The notes under the pieces: model-generated
The model's database searches: none
Told to the model about the DNA's origin: nothing
What the model saw: the letters and a program-made list of their open reading frames with translations, nothing else
Shown here: one piece after another, positions 53,101-62,541 of the stretch
Numbering within the stretch: position 1 is the first letter of the stretch
Layout: each line of letters begins with the position of its first letter
Assembly: GCA_026261815.1 (NCBI GenBank)
Contig: JAMPIT010000258.1
Coordinates: forward strand, 16,262,501 to 16,326,500
Direction of reading: 5' to 3'
DNA: 64,000 bases
Source: Monarcha castaneiventris obscurior
Lineage: Eukaryota; Chordata; Aves; Passeriformes; Monarchidae
Made by a program: the position numbers and the translations under genes

Positions 53101-56100
53101 AACATGATGCTGCACAATGGATTTACAGTGCAATTTTCTTAAAGATATTAAGAACAGTTTAGCCCAATTAACACTACACAACTTAGAGCAATTCTGACCT
53201 TATTTCCTGTTATATTGAATAAAAGTTGTCATTCTTTTTATCCAGCACGACCTGAAACACATCTAGCAGCTTCTCATGATTTTTGCTTTTTTGGCTCATA
53301 ACCACTTATGCACAAATGGTAATGTTATCACAACTTTTAAGACTGTATCTTCTGCTAATGTAGAGAGATTTTTTAACTTCTAAAGCATGGTATGTTTCCC
53401 AATTACAAAAACACTAGCTCAAACAAATGCTGTACTTTTACTAATTTATTTTAGAACCTTAGAGTAATGAACTGCATTACTGATATTCACTCATCCTTCT
53501 CAGCAAACTGGGTCTCATCCTCTATGCTCTTTCAGTGATTAAGGATTAAAAAAGCTAGTATTCTAGCTAGGATTCCAAGTAGCAGTACCAGGTAAGGCAA
53601 AAAAAGCCATCCTGTACCTTTTCAGATTAAGACCAAAAAATTCTGCTGACTTGGAGAAAGCTATCGTGCTTGCTGATGAAAATACAAAATCACAGCTTTT
53701 AAAAGACCCAACCCCATATAATACTGTACGTGACCAGAAAAACATAAGTGAGAAGAAAAGCTCAGGTCAGGCCACCAATACTTGGGTTTGTGGTTTTTTG
53801 TTTGTTTTTAATTTAAACAAATTAAGTCACCACCAGAAGTGATTTAATGGCAGAAAATTAAACTTTATGTTACCAGGATAATAAGAAGATAAAAATTATA
53901 TTAGATCCTGAGCCAAAGAAACAAAAACCCCACATACTAATTCTGCATATAACACATCCTTCTTCAGTATTCATGGAACTACTAGTCACTAACTACATCC
54001 TTCTACTTTCAGGTAAAGCAATACTAAATACATTCAAGGCAGTTTCTGGAAGCAAGTTTAGTTTTGCCTGGTATCTAAAATGCTTAAAATATGACCACAC
54101 TTCACTGTACACATTACGGGGAAATTCAGCACAATCATCTACCTTCTGCAACCTATCCTGCCACACAGAAGTGTGGCCCATTGCACTTTTAACACATTTA
54201 GACCAAGCTTATTTTTTCCTAACTTTCCCTGGTATTTAAAACAAGACAGATTCTCCTGTGGAGTTCAGAAGATGCAGTCTGTAAATCAGAAAATTTAAGA
54301 ACAAATACTACAGTTACTGCAATAAAGTACATTCACTGTTTGTAAACAGTATCTTATACCTGTGTGTTTTTGACTAGTAACATATTTCTTGATTTATTTC
54401 CAAAAGTCAGGATACGATATCTTTTATATCTTGCCTTAGGAAAGTGAATGATTTGAAATTATAAGAACAAAACCACAAACCCTTTACAAAAAAAGCCCCC
54501 AAAAAAACCAAACCAACAAACCCTACATGGAAAGCACACTAGCAGAGTCATCAGGAAATGCATTCTGGTTACGCGTACAAGAAAAATGCTTGAGCAAATC
54601 ATTAAATCGCATTTTCGGCTATTGCTTTAAAAGACATAAGCTTACCCAAAAAGGCAGCTCTGCACTGAGCTGTGGGAGTGAAATTTATTGTTTAGAAAGA
54701 AGTCTGTAAGATGCTGCAGCCACTACCCTCGTAAGTGGAGACTGAAGACAGAGGCAGTTGGGAAATGCAGGTTGTTCTTGAAAATGAACTCTTTCAGTCA
54801 TCCCTGCTGCCCCTCTCTGAACCTTCTTCAGCTCTGCTATGCTGTTTTTCAGTCACAGGACTAGATCAGTACTCAAGAAGCAATACACACTGCAATGCAA
54901 TGCATGTGTGGTACACCACAAATTTGTAGAACCAGATCTGGTTTTTGTTTTGTTCCCTAATAAAGCACAATAATTTCATTGATTTACTGACTATTCAGTT
55001 GTCATTTTTACTGAACTCTGGGAAGCTCAAGATCTCCTCCAAGCAATAACAATTCTGATCAAACGTCATTACACTGTTTCCATTCATTCTTTTCCACATT
55101 TTTCTGTCCTCTTGGTGTGAATGCAATACTACAGGCTTTCTCCTCACAGACCAGCTTTTTCCTACTAAACACAGATAACCACCATTAAGATAAAAGGTCT
55201 TCAGAGTTTCATTCAGAAGACTTCATACTTAAAAAACACACTCAGTCATACATTAGACTTTACAACTAATTTTCTCTATTTATACCAGTAATTAGATAAC
55301 ACATAAATTAAAAAGAAACAGAATTTAAATGGAAAGCATTAAATACTGAAAGCATTAGCAGGCAGAAGAACAACTTGAATTTTACTGTCAATTCAAGACC
55401 CTTTCCTAGCCACAATTCTTGTTTTACACTCATTCTTAGACCAAGTATTTTCTTTTGCAGAGTTACATTCATTTGTTTTCTCAAAGGACATTCCAGAAAC
55501 CAGCAAAGTCAGGCTAAGGCAGTAAACATCCTCTACACATAAGTATATGCATAACACAGCAGTAGAGCTTACTTTTAATTGTTCATAGTTCAGAAGACAA
55601 TTCATAATCAAAGTCCTGAATCAGTTATACATTATACGAAAGATCAACACTCAACAGAAGAGTTATTTTAAATTCCCCACAAAGCACTCTTCTATAATCA
55701 GTATTTTAAAGTTGACAGCAACAGCTCTGAAGAAGCCTTAGTGGAACAGAAGATACGAACAAAGCAGTTCATGTCTATTTTAAAATGCACATACTACAAT
55801 TTCAAGGTAATACTAAGTCTACATATTAACTGGAGTTTGGAATTCAGGAACAAACTCATTTAAGCAAATGGGATCTCCCTCTCACCTCTTCAAAGTATCA
55901 AGTCACTGCAAGCAGCTACGTTCGGAGAGGGCACATTAGTCAAACAGCAAGCAGAAAAGTTGAGGAGACAGCTTTGGTTTGTTACAGAAGCCTCTGTACC
56001 AGAGTCCATCATGCCATGTCTCCAAAGAAGAGAACTTACTGAACGGTGGGGCCTTACCTAAAGATTCTCTTGAAAGACTTAAGTTAAAACAGATTAAAAC

Positions 56101-56938
56101 TCTTTGTTACATGCTTCACATAATTATATAGTGAAGAGATTAATTTTATAGTTCAAATTATTCCTGGAGTAGCAAGTAAATGGAAGAGCAAAAACCTATG
56201 CTTATCTGAATTCTTTTTCTCAAAATAACAGAAGCAGGGGGTGGGGGGAAGGAGGAAAATGCCAGTTACAGAAAATTCTTCCTAGATGGACACCTTGCAA
56301 TTGCAAATGGACACTTAAGTTCTGCCAGCAGTAATCTCCATATACTTTGTTTTTCAAATAGCTTGCAAATGGGTTCCTAAGGACAGAAAAGGAGGGGAAA
56401 TTCAAACAGAATTTCATTATTTAAAACTTGAAATGCTATTCTGATAGTTGGCCAAATTTCCCACAGTTATTTATTAATACAGGAAGTGCAAGTTTAACAT
56501 GCTGCTTTTACAGTGCAAAGTACACTTTCAGTACTTTGAAACCAGGTGGATAATATGTGAAGAACAAAATTAATTTAAAGCACTCATAATTGTGGTTCTC
56601 AACAGCTAGTAGAACGCCCTGACAGCTTTTTGACTATAATAATCTATGAAAGAAAAACATAACTATCATCGTAATATTAAATAATGGGGCAATACCTTTT
56701 GTTCCTCGTTTGGTTTCATGGAAGTAACATGGCACCATTACAGTACATACACTGCATACATTACAGTAATCAAGATACAAATTTCAAGGGAATTTTCACT
56801 GACTACTTTTCTGCATGCTTAGCATTATATGCCAATGCCATTTTTTGGGGACAAAAAACCTCCAATACAAAACTCTACTCACCTTTGCTTGTTTGATTTA
56901 CATTATGCTGTAAGATCCACTTCCACATTAAAACAAAC
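28930..56938 (-). CDS. ZNF644: ZNF644 gene (spliced model, visible part)
   Basis: This is a nuclear C2H2 zinc-finger protein. In mammals it binds the G9a/GLP (EHMT2/EHMT1) complex together with WIZ and helps direct H3K9 methylation; human variants have been reported in high myopia. I recognise it from near-identity to the mammalian protein across the finger cluster and the C terminus. Coding exons in transcript order are 43450-40419, 40242-39637, 37083-36961, 29702-29600 and 29122-28930. All introns between them have GT/AG ends and consistent phases (1, 1, 1, 2). From the ATG at 43419 the product is 1,341 residues, close to the mammalian size of roughly 1,330. Two upstream exons at 44765-44693 and 56938-56883 are proposed separately. 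No CpG island is visible from 44.8 to 64 kb, so the promoter is probably outside the window. Confidence 0.95.
29600..29702 (-). CDS. ZNF644: ZNF644 coding exon, basic linker
   Basis: A 103-bp exon encoding about residues 1244-1278: [18 protein letters not shown] followed by a short linker up to LRCR. The acceptor is CTCTTCTTAG and the donor is GCAG followed by GTACAC. It enters at phase 1 and leaves at phase 2, the only asymmetric internal exon in the gene. The Arg/Ser/Lys-rich part is a likely nuclear-localisation or nucleic-acid contact segment (inference). The last residues include Cys1277, the first zinc ligand of the C-terminal finger, so the splice junction falls inside that finger. Confidence 0.95.
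29703..36960 (-). other. ZNF644: ZNF644 intron between finger-8 exon and basic-linker exon
   Basis: A 7.3-kb intron with GT/AG ends. It is AT-rich and contains no long open frame and no repeat I can identify with certainty. There is a purine-rich stretch at about 33955-34040 (GGAGGGAGGAAGAG followed by AAAGAAAGAAAG). The introns at 29123-29599, 37084-39636 and 40243-40418 likewise show nothing beyond splice signals. Confidence 0.7.
36961..37083 (-). CDS. ZNF644: ZNF644 coding exon, degenerate finger 8
   Basis: A 123-bp exon with phase 1 on both sides, encoding about residues 1203-1243 ([12 protein letters not shown] through SAGLLTGT). The acceptor is TTGAATGATAG, a weak pyrimidine tract; the donor is ACAG followed by GTATGT. 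It contains a finger-like unit with Cys1211, Cys1214 and His1227 in the SLSNHLR context seen in fingers 6 and 7. The expected second histidine is replaced by the sequence AYARKK, so the finger is either degenerate or uses another ligand. The same form occurs in the mammalian protein as I recall it. The exon lies 7.3 kb from the next coding exon. Confidence 0.95.
39637..40242 (-). CDS. ZNF644: ZNF644 coding exon, finger 7
   Basis: A 606-bp exon encoding about residues 1001-1202. The acceptor is TTTCTTTGTAG and the donor is CAG followed by GTAAGAAGG. Both flanking introns are phase 1 and the length divides by three, so the exon could be skipped without shifting the frame. It starts with the conserved AIEKSE segment. 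It then carries finger 7 (Cys1013, Cys1016, His1029, His1033), whose recognition helix GLSNHVRGH is the same as in finger 6. This looks like an internally duplicated finger pair. The rest is a conserved linker containing a PRPFVAQK segment and ending in DLTMQS. Only 176 bp of intron separate it from the large exon. Confidence 0.96.
40419..43450 (-). CDS. ZNF644: ZNF644 large zinc-finger exon
   Basis: This 3,032-bp exon carries three quarters of the protein. The acceptor is a T-rich tract ending in TTTTTTAG; the donor is AAAG followed by GTAAGT. The first base completes a codon begun upstream, and the first in-frame ATG is at 43419, giving [10 protein letters not shown]. Residue numbers below start at that Met. 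Residues 1-385 are acidic and Ser/Thr-rich, with a basic KKRKRK stretch at about 265-270 that could be a nuclear localisation signal. Five C2H2 fingers lie at about 389-409, 427-447, 475-495, 504-525 and 565-586, with a charged helix-like segment between fingers 2 and 3. A long basic/serine-rich linker and an acidic Tyr-rich patch (about 820-900) follow. Finger 6 is at about 938-958. The exon ends in the middle of codon 1001. The middle linker differs most from the mammalian protein as I recall it; the fingers are nearly unchanged. Confidence 0.97.
43446..44756 (-). other. Possible upstream ORF before the ZNF644 main start (spliced)
   Basis: If exon 44765-44693 is spliced to the exon starting at 43450, the frame from the ATG at 44756 runs 22 codons and ends at TAA (43448-43446), 26 nt before the ATG at 43419. 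A further out-of-frame ATG at 43445 overlaps the main start. Such an arrangement commonly lowers translation of the main frame. It depends on that splice form being real. Confidence 0.35.
44693..44765 (-). other. ZNF644: Candidate alternative or 5' UTR exon of ZNF644
   Basis: A 73-bp segment with a strong acceptor (TTTTCTCTCCTTAG) and a strong donor (GTAAGT after ATTAGTT). An ATG at 44756 opens the frame [21 protein letters not shown] with one base left over. Joined to the 3-kb exon, this frame meets TAA at once, giving a 22-codon upstream ORF that stops 26 nt before the main ATG at 43419. Joined instead to any of the three downstream phase-1 exons (39637-40242, 36961-37083 or 29600-29702), it stays open. 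It could therefore be the start of a short isoform that skips the large exon. The splice sites are seen directly; use of the exon is inference, and I cannot confirm it without RNA data. Confidence 0.55.
50683..50945 (+). mobile_element. CR1 LINE fragment, internally deleted
   Basis: The plus strand shows decayed CR1 reverse transcriptase, [16 protein letters not shown] followed by AADHT in place of the usual FADDT-type active site. It then jumps to the CR1 3' end, marked by the CTCAACTATTCTGTGATTCTG tail. The usual several hundred bases between the polymerase core and the 3' end are missing. It lies in a ZNF644 intron, antisense to the gene. CR1 is the dominant LINE of birds, which supports an avian source. 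Confidence 0.85.
54795..54885 (-). mobile_element. Possible antisense CR1 patch
   Basis: The plus strand reads CCCCTCTCTGAACC, then CTTCAGCTCTGC, then CAGTACTCAAG. This resembles the reverse complement of the CR1 3' region (patterns such as ACACAGTACTCCAG). It is short and diverged, with no recognisable end, so the call is tentative. Confidence 0.35.
56883..56938 (-). other. ZNF644: Candidate N-terminal coding exon of the long ZNF644 isoform
   Basis: A 56-bp segment preceded by a very good acceptor (TTGTTTTATTTTGCAG) and followed by AAAG and GTGAGT. An ATG at 56928 opens [15 protein letters not shown]. This resembles the N-terminal peptide of the long mammalian isoform (shared pattern LQ-x-x-VN-x-T) that precedes the NVLNG junction of the large exon. 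With the GTGAGT donor the frame is off by one and stops right after joining the large exon at 43450. A second GT four bases downstream (GTAGAG, exon end 56879) would restore the frame as SKGDINVLNG. The exon may be coding through the weaker donor, or it may now be 5' UTR with translation starting at 43419. Confidence 0.6.
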
Positions 56939-59900
56939 CTGCAAAATAAAACAAGAACTTATTGTACAGCTGTCATTGTTTTCTGCTTGTGTCCTAGATT
57001 ATGAGATAAGACAAGCAAAGCAGAGACGTAAGAAATCCACAGCCATAAAAGTATTCTATCTTTTTCTTCTCAGGGTAGGACATTCCAGTTCTCTTCTCGC
57101 AAACACATGTAATTTCTAAATAACATAGCTAGTGGCATTTTAATTAAAAAATCTACCAAGAAGTTGTATCAAATATACACATGCTATTAAACTAAGTGGG
57201 CAGAACAGGGGAAAAGAAGTTGCATGGCAAGAAAATCTCTGCATTTGCTGCTAGTGCCTTCAAACTCAGCTATATGAAGTTCCCTGAATGAGGAATGATG
57301 CACAGAAAGGAAATGGTTACAAATGAAAGCTTTTTTAAAATCTTTTTAGCAAAAATGATCAACATATCTGAGATTAGGTGTTGGAGGACTTTAAGCCTGG
57401 GCCTTTCTAATTCCTCACCTTTTCTATGGCAAAGTTGTGTTTATTATATTAAGGCTAGCTGGCCCATTTAAAAATTATAATTTATTTCTCTTCATGAAAG
57501 CTGATAAATGTCAGATGAACTTGTTTTGCTCATGTATCTTTAGAAATAACTATACAAGGCCATTTTTCACTTCCTATTTGGAAATTTGGAAAATACTCCA
57601 AAAGCCACTGAGAAGCTGCACAGAAACAAGAATGGATTTGGGTACAGTACCTCTATAGAACTGCGTCTACCAATGAAGACACAACTACCAGCATAAAGCT
57701 TTCCAGAAAGGGTAGGTTGCTGTTATCCAGACTAAATGCTTAGGCATCATCAAAACTGACTCTGAATGAGGTAACAACCCTCACACACTGGCGAGGACTC
57801 CTTACCTCATTTTATTCACATACAGCTTTTTGACTCAGAGTTCCCCAATCAACCAGTAACTGTCTCAAAACCACTTGCCCAAATTACAAAGACAGATAGT
57901 AAGGGAAGACAGACCTTTCAAAAAAGTCTGACTGGATAATATAAAGCAACAGAAGATAAGTATCTGAGGTCCTTTCCCCAGCCCCAGGATCATGTCCCAA
58001 GTATCACGTTAAACTGTAGCTTTATGTATGAATGTTGTTCAATATACATACTCATTTCTCAAGTAAGATTTATTACATCAAAAAAATAGAATTCTTTAGT
58101 CAGGTTTTAAAGTAATATTCCATTAATCTAGAGAAGCAGAAGTGTTACTTTCAAACAGCAGTGGCGCTCTACTGTATGTTACAGAAAGTGAATGTAAAGC
58201 TACAGTCATATGCCCACAAAAATAACAGTCTCCATACATGAAGAGCCAAAACACCTTCCAAAGAATGAGAAAGAAGGTCAATGGTCATGGCTTTACATGG
58301 CCAAACATTACGCTGAGCACTAAACCAGACATCTCAATAAGCCTATGCACTCTGGCTGGGCAGCGACAACTGCAGTCTAACATTTCTCTCATTAAGAACT
58401 ACAATGACCCCGTGCAAAATGGCCTCAACACCCACATCTTCTAAACACTGCAATTAACTAAACATTAGCAATAACTGTTCTCAGCACAGATTTCATGGCT
58501 TGTGACTCAAGTGCAGACAGAAACTTACCATCAAAGGATTGAGCCCAGAAAACTGCAGATCACTGGGGTGATAACTGCATTATAGTGTCACACCACCCCC
58601 TACTCTCTCTAACAGCTTTTCCACAGGAACACGTAACTTTGGACCAATCCATTTACTTCGCTGGCATAAAACAGGAAGTCTTACCCTACACCATCTATCT
58701 AGAGAGCATGCACACTTGTAGTCACTGAATGTCCACTCTGCAGAAAACTTAAATGCAAGTATGCTTGCATTGCAGTATTCTTTGAATCACAGGGAGATTC
58801 CAAACCACTGTGGGGATAAATCTGGCACTATTCTACTTCTGGCACTGAGGGAAAAGAAGGAAAAAGAGAAGACGGGCCATCATAATTTGGATATTGTCCA
58901 GCTGAAGGAGAGGTCACAAGTTTCACAAAGATCACCAGCAAGTAAACTGCTGAAGGACCAAAGGGCTGGTCACTGCAGCCCTGCAGAAGGCCCTGCAGAA
59001 TTAACTACCCTTTTTGGTATTTCAAACCCTCTGTTGTAAAAGCTCCACCCAACGGGAGATGGTGCTTGCAGTGTCATGCAAACATCTTGATGAAGGCAAC
59101 ACAATCCACAAGACACCAGATTTTAGCCCAAACTACTGACAGTATTGGCACTGCTTAAAGCCACCCACCTATAGTGCTTAACCAGCACTCATCTCTCCTC
59201 TCCAAGGTCTTTCTGCTGTCAAGCAAGATTCCTCTCACTCCAGTACAATCAAACTCTAACACCTACTATTCATTTCAAGGGTGATGACATTTGAAATAGC
59301 TGAGCATTCAACAGCCTGACATTCTTTACCACCAGATTTGAGAAAGGTAATTCTCCAAAAATTTCCCTAGGGAAAGGCAAAAATTTCAACATCATAAATG
59401 TTTTTGCTCCAATCTGCCTGTCTTAATTCTCATTATCAGGAAAGAAGTGAGAATGAAATTCACTCTCCCACACCAGGTAATAAAACATGGTATCTAAAGG
59501 GATGCAGGATTGAGTAAGAAATGTAGTTACGGAGCATTCACCTGGAGGCCTTGATAGCCAAAGAGTGAGAAGGGGGACCACAGCAGGGAAAAAGGACTGC
59601 TGCAAAATGGTCAAGTTTCTGATCAGCGATAAGCAGCTGCCTGTTCTGATAAGCGCAGTGAACAGGAAGTGGAAGAAAACTGAAATGGCGGAGATGAGAG
59701 CAATCACAAGTGCACCCCCAGTGATACTAAACAAAAAGATGGACTGAAAACTCTTGCTATAATGAACTATCTCCAAACAACACACCCCTCCCTCTCTGAG
59801 GAAAAAGTTTAAGAAACACTGGAATGCAAAGGTGACCAACGACTGAGTAAAATTTGCTGTAATCCTGACAAGAGTTTTGATCCATTTATTTACTATGCAG

Positions 59901-62345
59901 CCCTTATTTAGTAACAGATCTGTGTTAAAACTGACATTTCTACATCTATCTGGGAAAAGACACAACCACCTTTAACTACCACCTTCTCCCAGAATGGCTG
60001 CAGCCAGGAATGTAATTCGTATGCAAGTTTTTCAGGCGGTTTGGGTTTGTTGGTTTGTTCGCAGCTTTTGCCCCTATAGCTCATTATGCCTGTGTGGGAA
60101 GGAAGAAAGAGGAAGAAACAAAGACTAGAATAACTATACTATACAAACTACTTTTATTCATATAAACTGTGGCTAAACAGTCAATTCCACCAGCTTGACA
60201 TAACATAGCAAAAGGCTTGCAGCTGTAGTCTTGACTTCACGGCTTAGAAAAACTGACTAGCTAGTCAAGAGCAGCAGCTACATTTATTAGGATATGACCA
60301 TCCCGGCATTAAATTCAAAAGCAGGGTGTGGGCATGAATAAATTTCATTCTAGCATCCGATGCAGCTCTGGAAAACATTTATAATCTTATAAAAATCTAA
60401 CAATCCTAGATATCAATGCAGGAAAAACCAGCCAGCAGAAAGCAGAGATTACTTTAAGAAAAGGCTACTACAAGAAACCCAGAACTTCATGCCAAACCTG
60501 TACATACAGTATCAGGTATAAAGTAATTTCAGAAGAAGACTGAAAAGGCAAAAATTTAGCCGATGAGAGTCTCCTACATCAGCTGAAAAGCTCTTTAAAT
60601 ATAAGCCTATACCGCCATTTTCCAAACAAGTAGTCAGCAATGACCTTGTCTGTACAAAATGTAGTTTCCTGCTTTTTATTTGCAGAAGGAGCTTTGATTG
60701 TCTTTGATTTCTATTTAAAAAGTAAAAAAACAACTTAATCTACATTCAGTACCCACAAATATCTAGAACTAACATTCAGTGTAGATTAAACAATCATCTG
60801 AATTTAAACATGAGGCGTTCTAAAACCACAAAATTAATACCCTTTGAGAATTTGTAGAACTTCCTAATCTGTGCTATTCCAACTGTAGTTTAACCAACTG
60901 AATTATATATGCCACAATCCCACTTACCAAAATTAAATTTGTAAAAAAAAAAATAATAATCACTCTGCTTAAAATAGTTAATGAAGGGCAATACTTAAGA
61001 GCAGATACTATACTGAAGCCTGAATTACCCAGAAGTCGAATTAAGCAAAAGCTTAACACTTTATAACATGAAGAGACAAAATTTAAATCTTTTTATTGGA
61101 GATGCTTCTGACTTCAAAGAATCTGCAGTGAGACTTGCAAGGGACTGCAAGAGAAAAGACTGCCTCTTGCATTTTGAATCTCCTGCTAGATTTTGAGAGT
61201 TATCTGAAAAATAGTTCAAAGAAGTTACAGTTCTTCCTTTGTCTATTCATCACAGTAAAAGCCACACGCACAGTTCCCAAAGCTGTGGTAGGGCTTTCAC
61301 GTGGAAATGTTGAAATATCCCATTTTTCTACTCATAGAAAGTTTTGCTTTTTGACAACACTCCGTATGGGACGGTGAAGCACTTCAAGGAAATGTGTGAC
61401 AGCATAGGAAATGAACACAACTGATCATACCTCAGACTGAGAAGCTGTTTCAGTCCAAACAAGATTACAAGTAGTTGAATGCAACATTAATAGCAGTATC
61501 ACAGTAGGGAAAAAAGTAGTCTGAGAGAGCAGCTTGAATAAAAAAAAGGAACCTCTGTTCATACCATCAATTAGGTCAAACGAGATTTAATTATTATTTC
61601 AAAAATGTGTACACCATAAATAAAAAAAATTGAAAAGTCATCGCAGCATAAAGTATTCTAGGTAGGCAGGAGTTTGGACTAACAAAACATATTGGTTGAA
61701 AAGGCCATTTTTCCTATCACTACAGATCAGATGCAAACATTCAAAGATGTACACAACAGGCATACAATAAAGATGCAAAGAAGTCTACAGAGAAGGGGAA
61801 ACAAACATTTTGAGAGCTATTTACTTTGAGCATACATTATCCAGTAAGCAAATACGTAACAATCAACACACAAATGAAAGCATCATAGAAGGACTAAACG
61901 GAAGCATCAGTTTGAAGATTGGAATCCTGAAAACATGTAGAATTTCAAGACCTTAAGAGAAAATACTAACATGTTGTTTCTGAAGGTTACTTATCAATGC
62001 AGTTTCCCCGTCAGCAAAGATGGGTGCAACTTTCTAAGTATTATTGATACTGAAAAGTTTACAGCCCATCGATATCCAGCTAAATTGAATGGCATTCTTC
62101 ACAATGAGATTTACCATAAGCAATAAGCTACAGAGAAATAATTCACCTTCTTTACAATTTCCCTACCCATTTAAACTACAGATCAACCTATCACTCGCAT
62201 AATAAGCATCCAAGCATTTTCAGTCACCCTTCAGCCTATTCATGTTGACCACACCAACTAGCTCTTCATTTGCTGCACTTACATACCTTAAATAACAGCT
62301 TTTCTCAAACAGGGAAAGATTAAAGCACAGAATGACATCATCTCT

Positions 62346-62480
62346 CCATTCCACTCCAAACTGCTAATGGCACTGTACACATCCTTGGCATCATCCTTGA
62401 CTCTGAACACTTCTCCACTCATTATGCTGTCAGCAAAATTTCGCCAATACATTGCCTGTACAGGAACTGCCCCTAACCTT
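62346..62480 (+). mobile_element. Old L2/CR1-clade LINE remnant
   Basis: The plus-strand frame reads IPLQTANGTVHILGIILD and continues with SEHFSTHYAVS. This matches the pattern TVH-x-LG-x-ILD that follows the reverse transcriptase core in L2-like LINEs. The frame decays afterwards. Boundaries are uncertain. It lies antisense to ZNF644 in its probable first intron. The element is likely ancient. Confidence 0.5.
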
Positions 62481-62512
62481 CCAGTTACACAGTCACTCTG
62501 TATCCAGTCTGC

Positions 62513-62541
62513 ATATATATACATATACATATATATATATT
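62513..62541 (+). repeat. AT-rich microsatellite
   Basis: Alternating ATATAC and ATAT units (ATATATATACATATACATAT and further AT). Likely polymorphic in length. Confidence 0.85.

Larger units (their letters stand above)
44766..56882 (-). other. ZNF644: ZNF644 5' intron sequence
   Basis: About 12 kb of AT-rich sequence between the two proposed small exons. It contains one clear CR1 fragment (about 50683-50945) and a weak antisense CR1-like patch near 54800-54880. No CpG island or conserved-looking coding frame is visible. The assignment follows from the flanking exon candidates. Confidence 0.55.
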
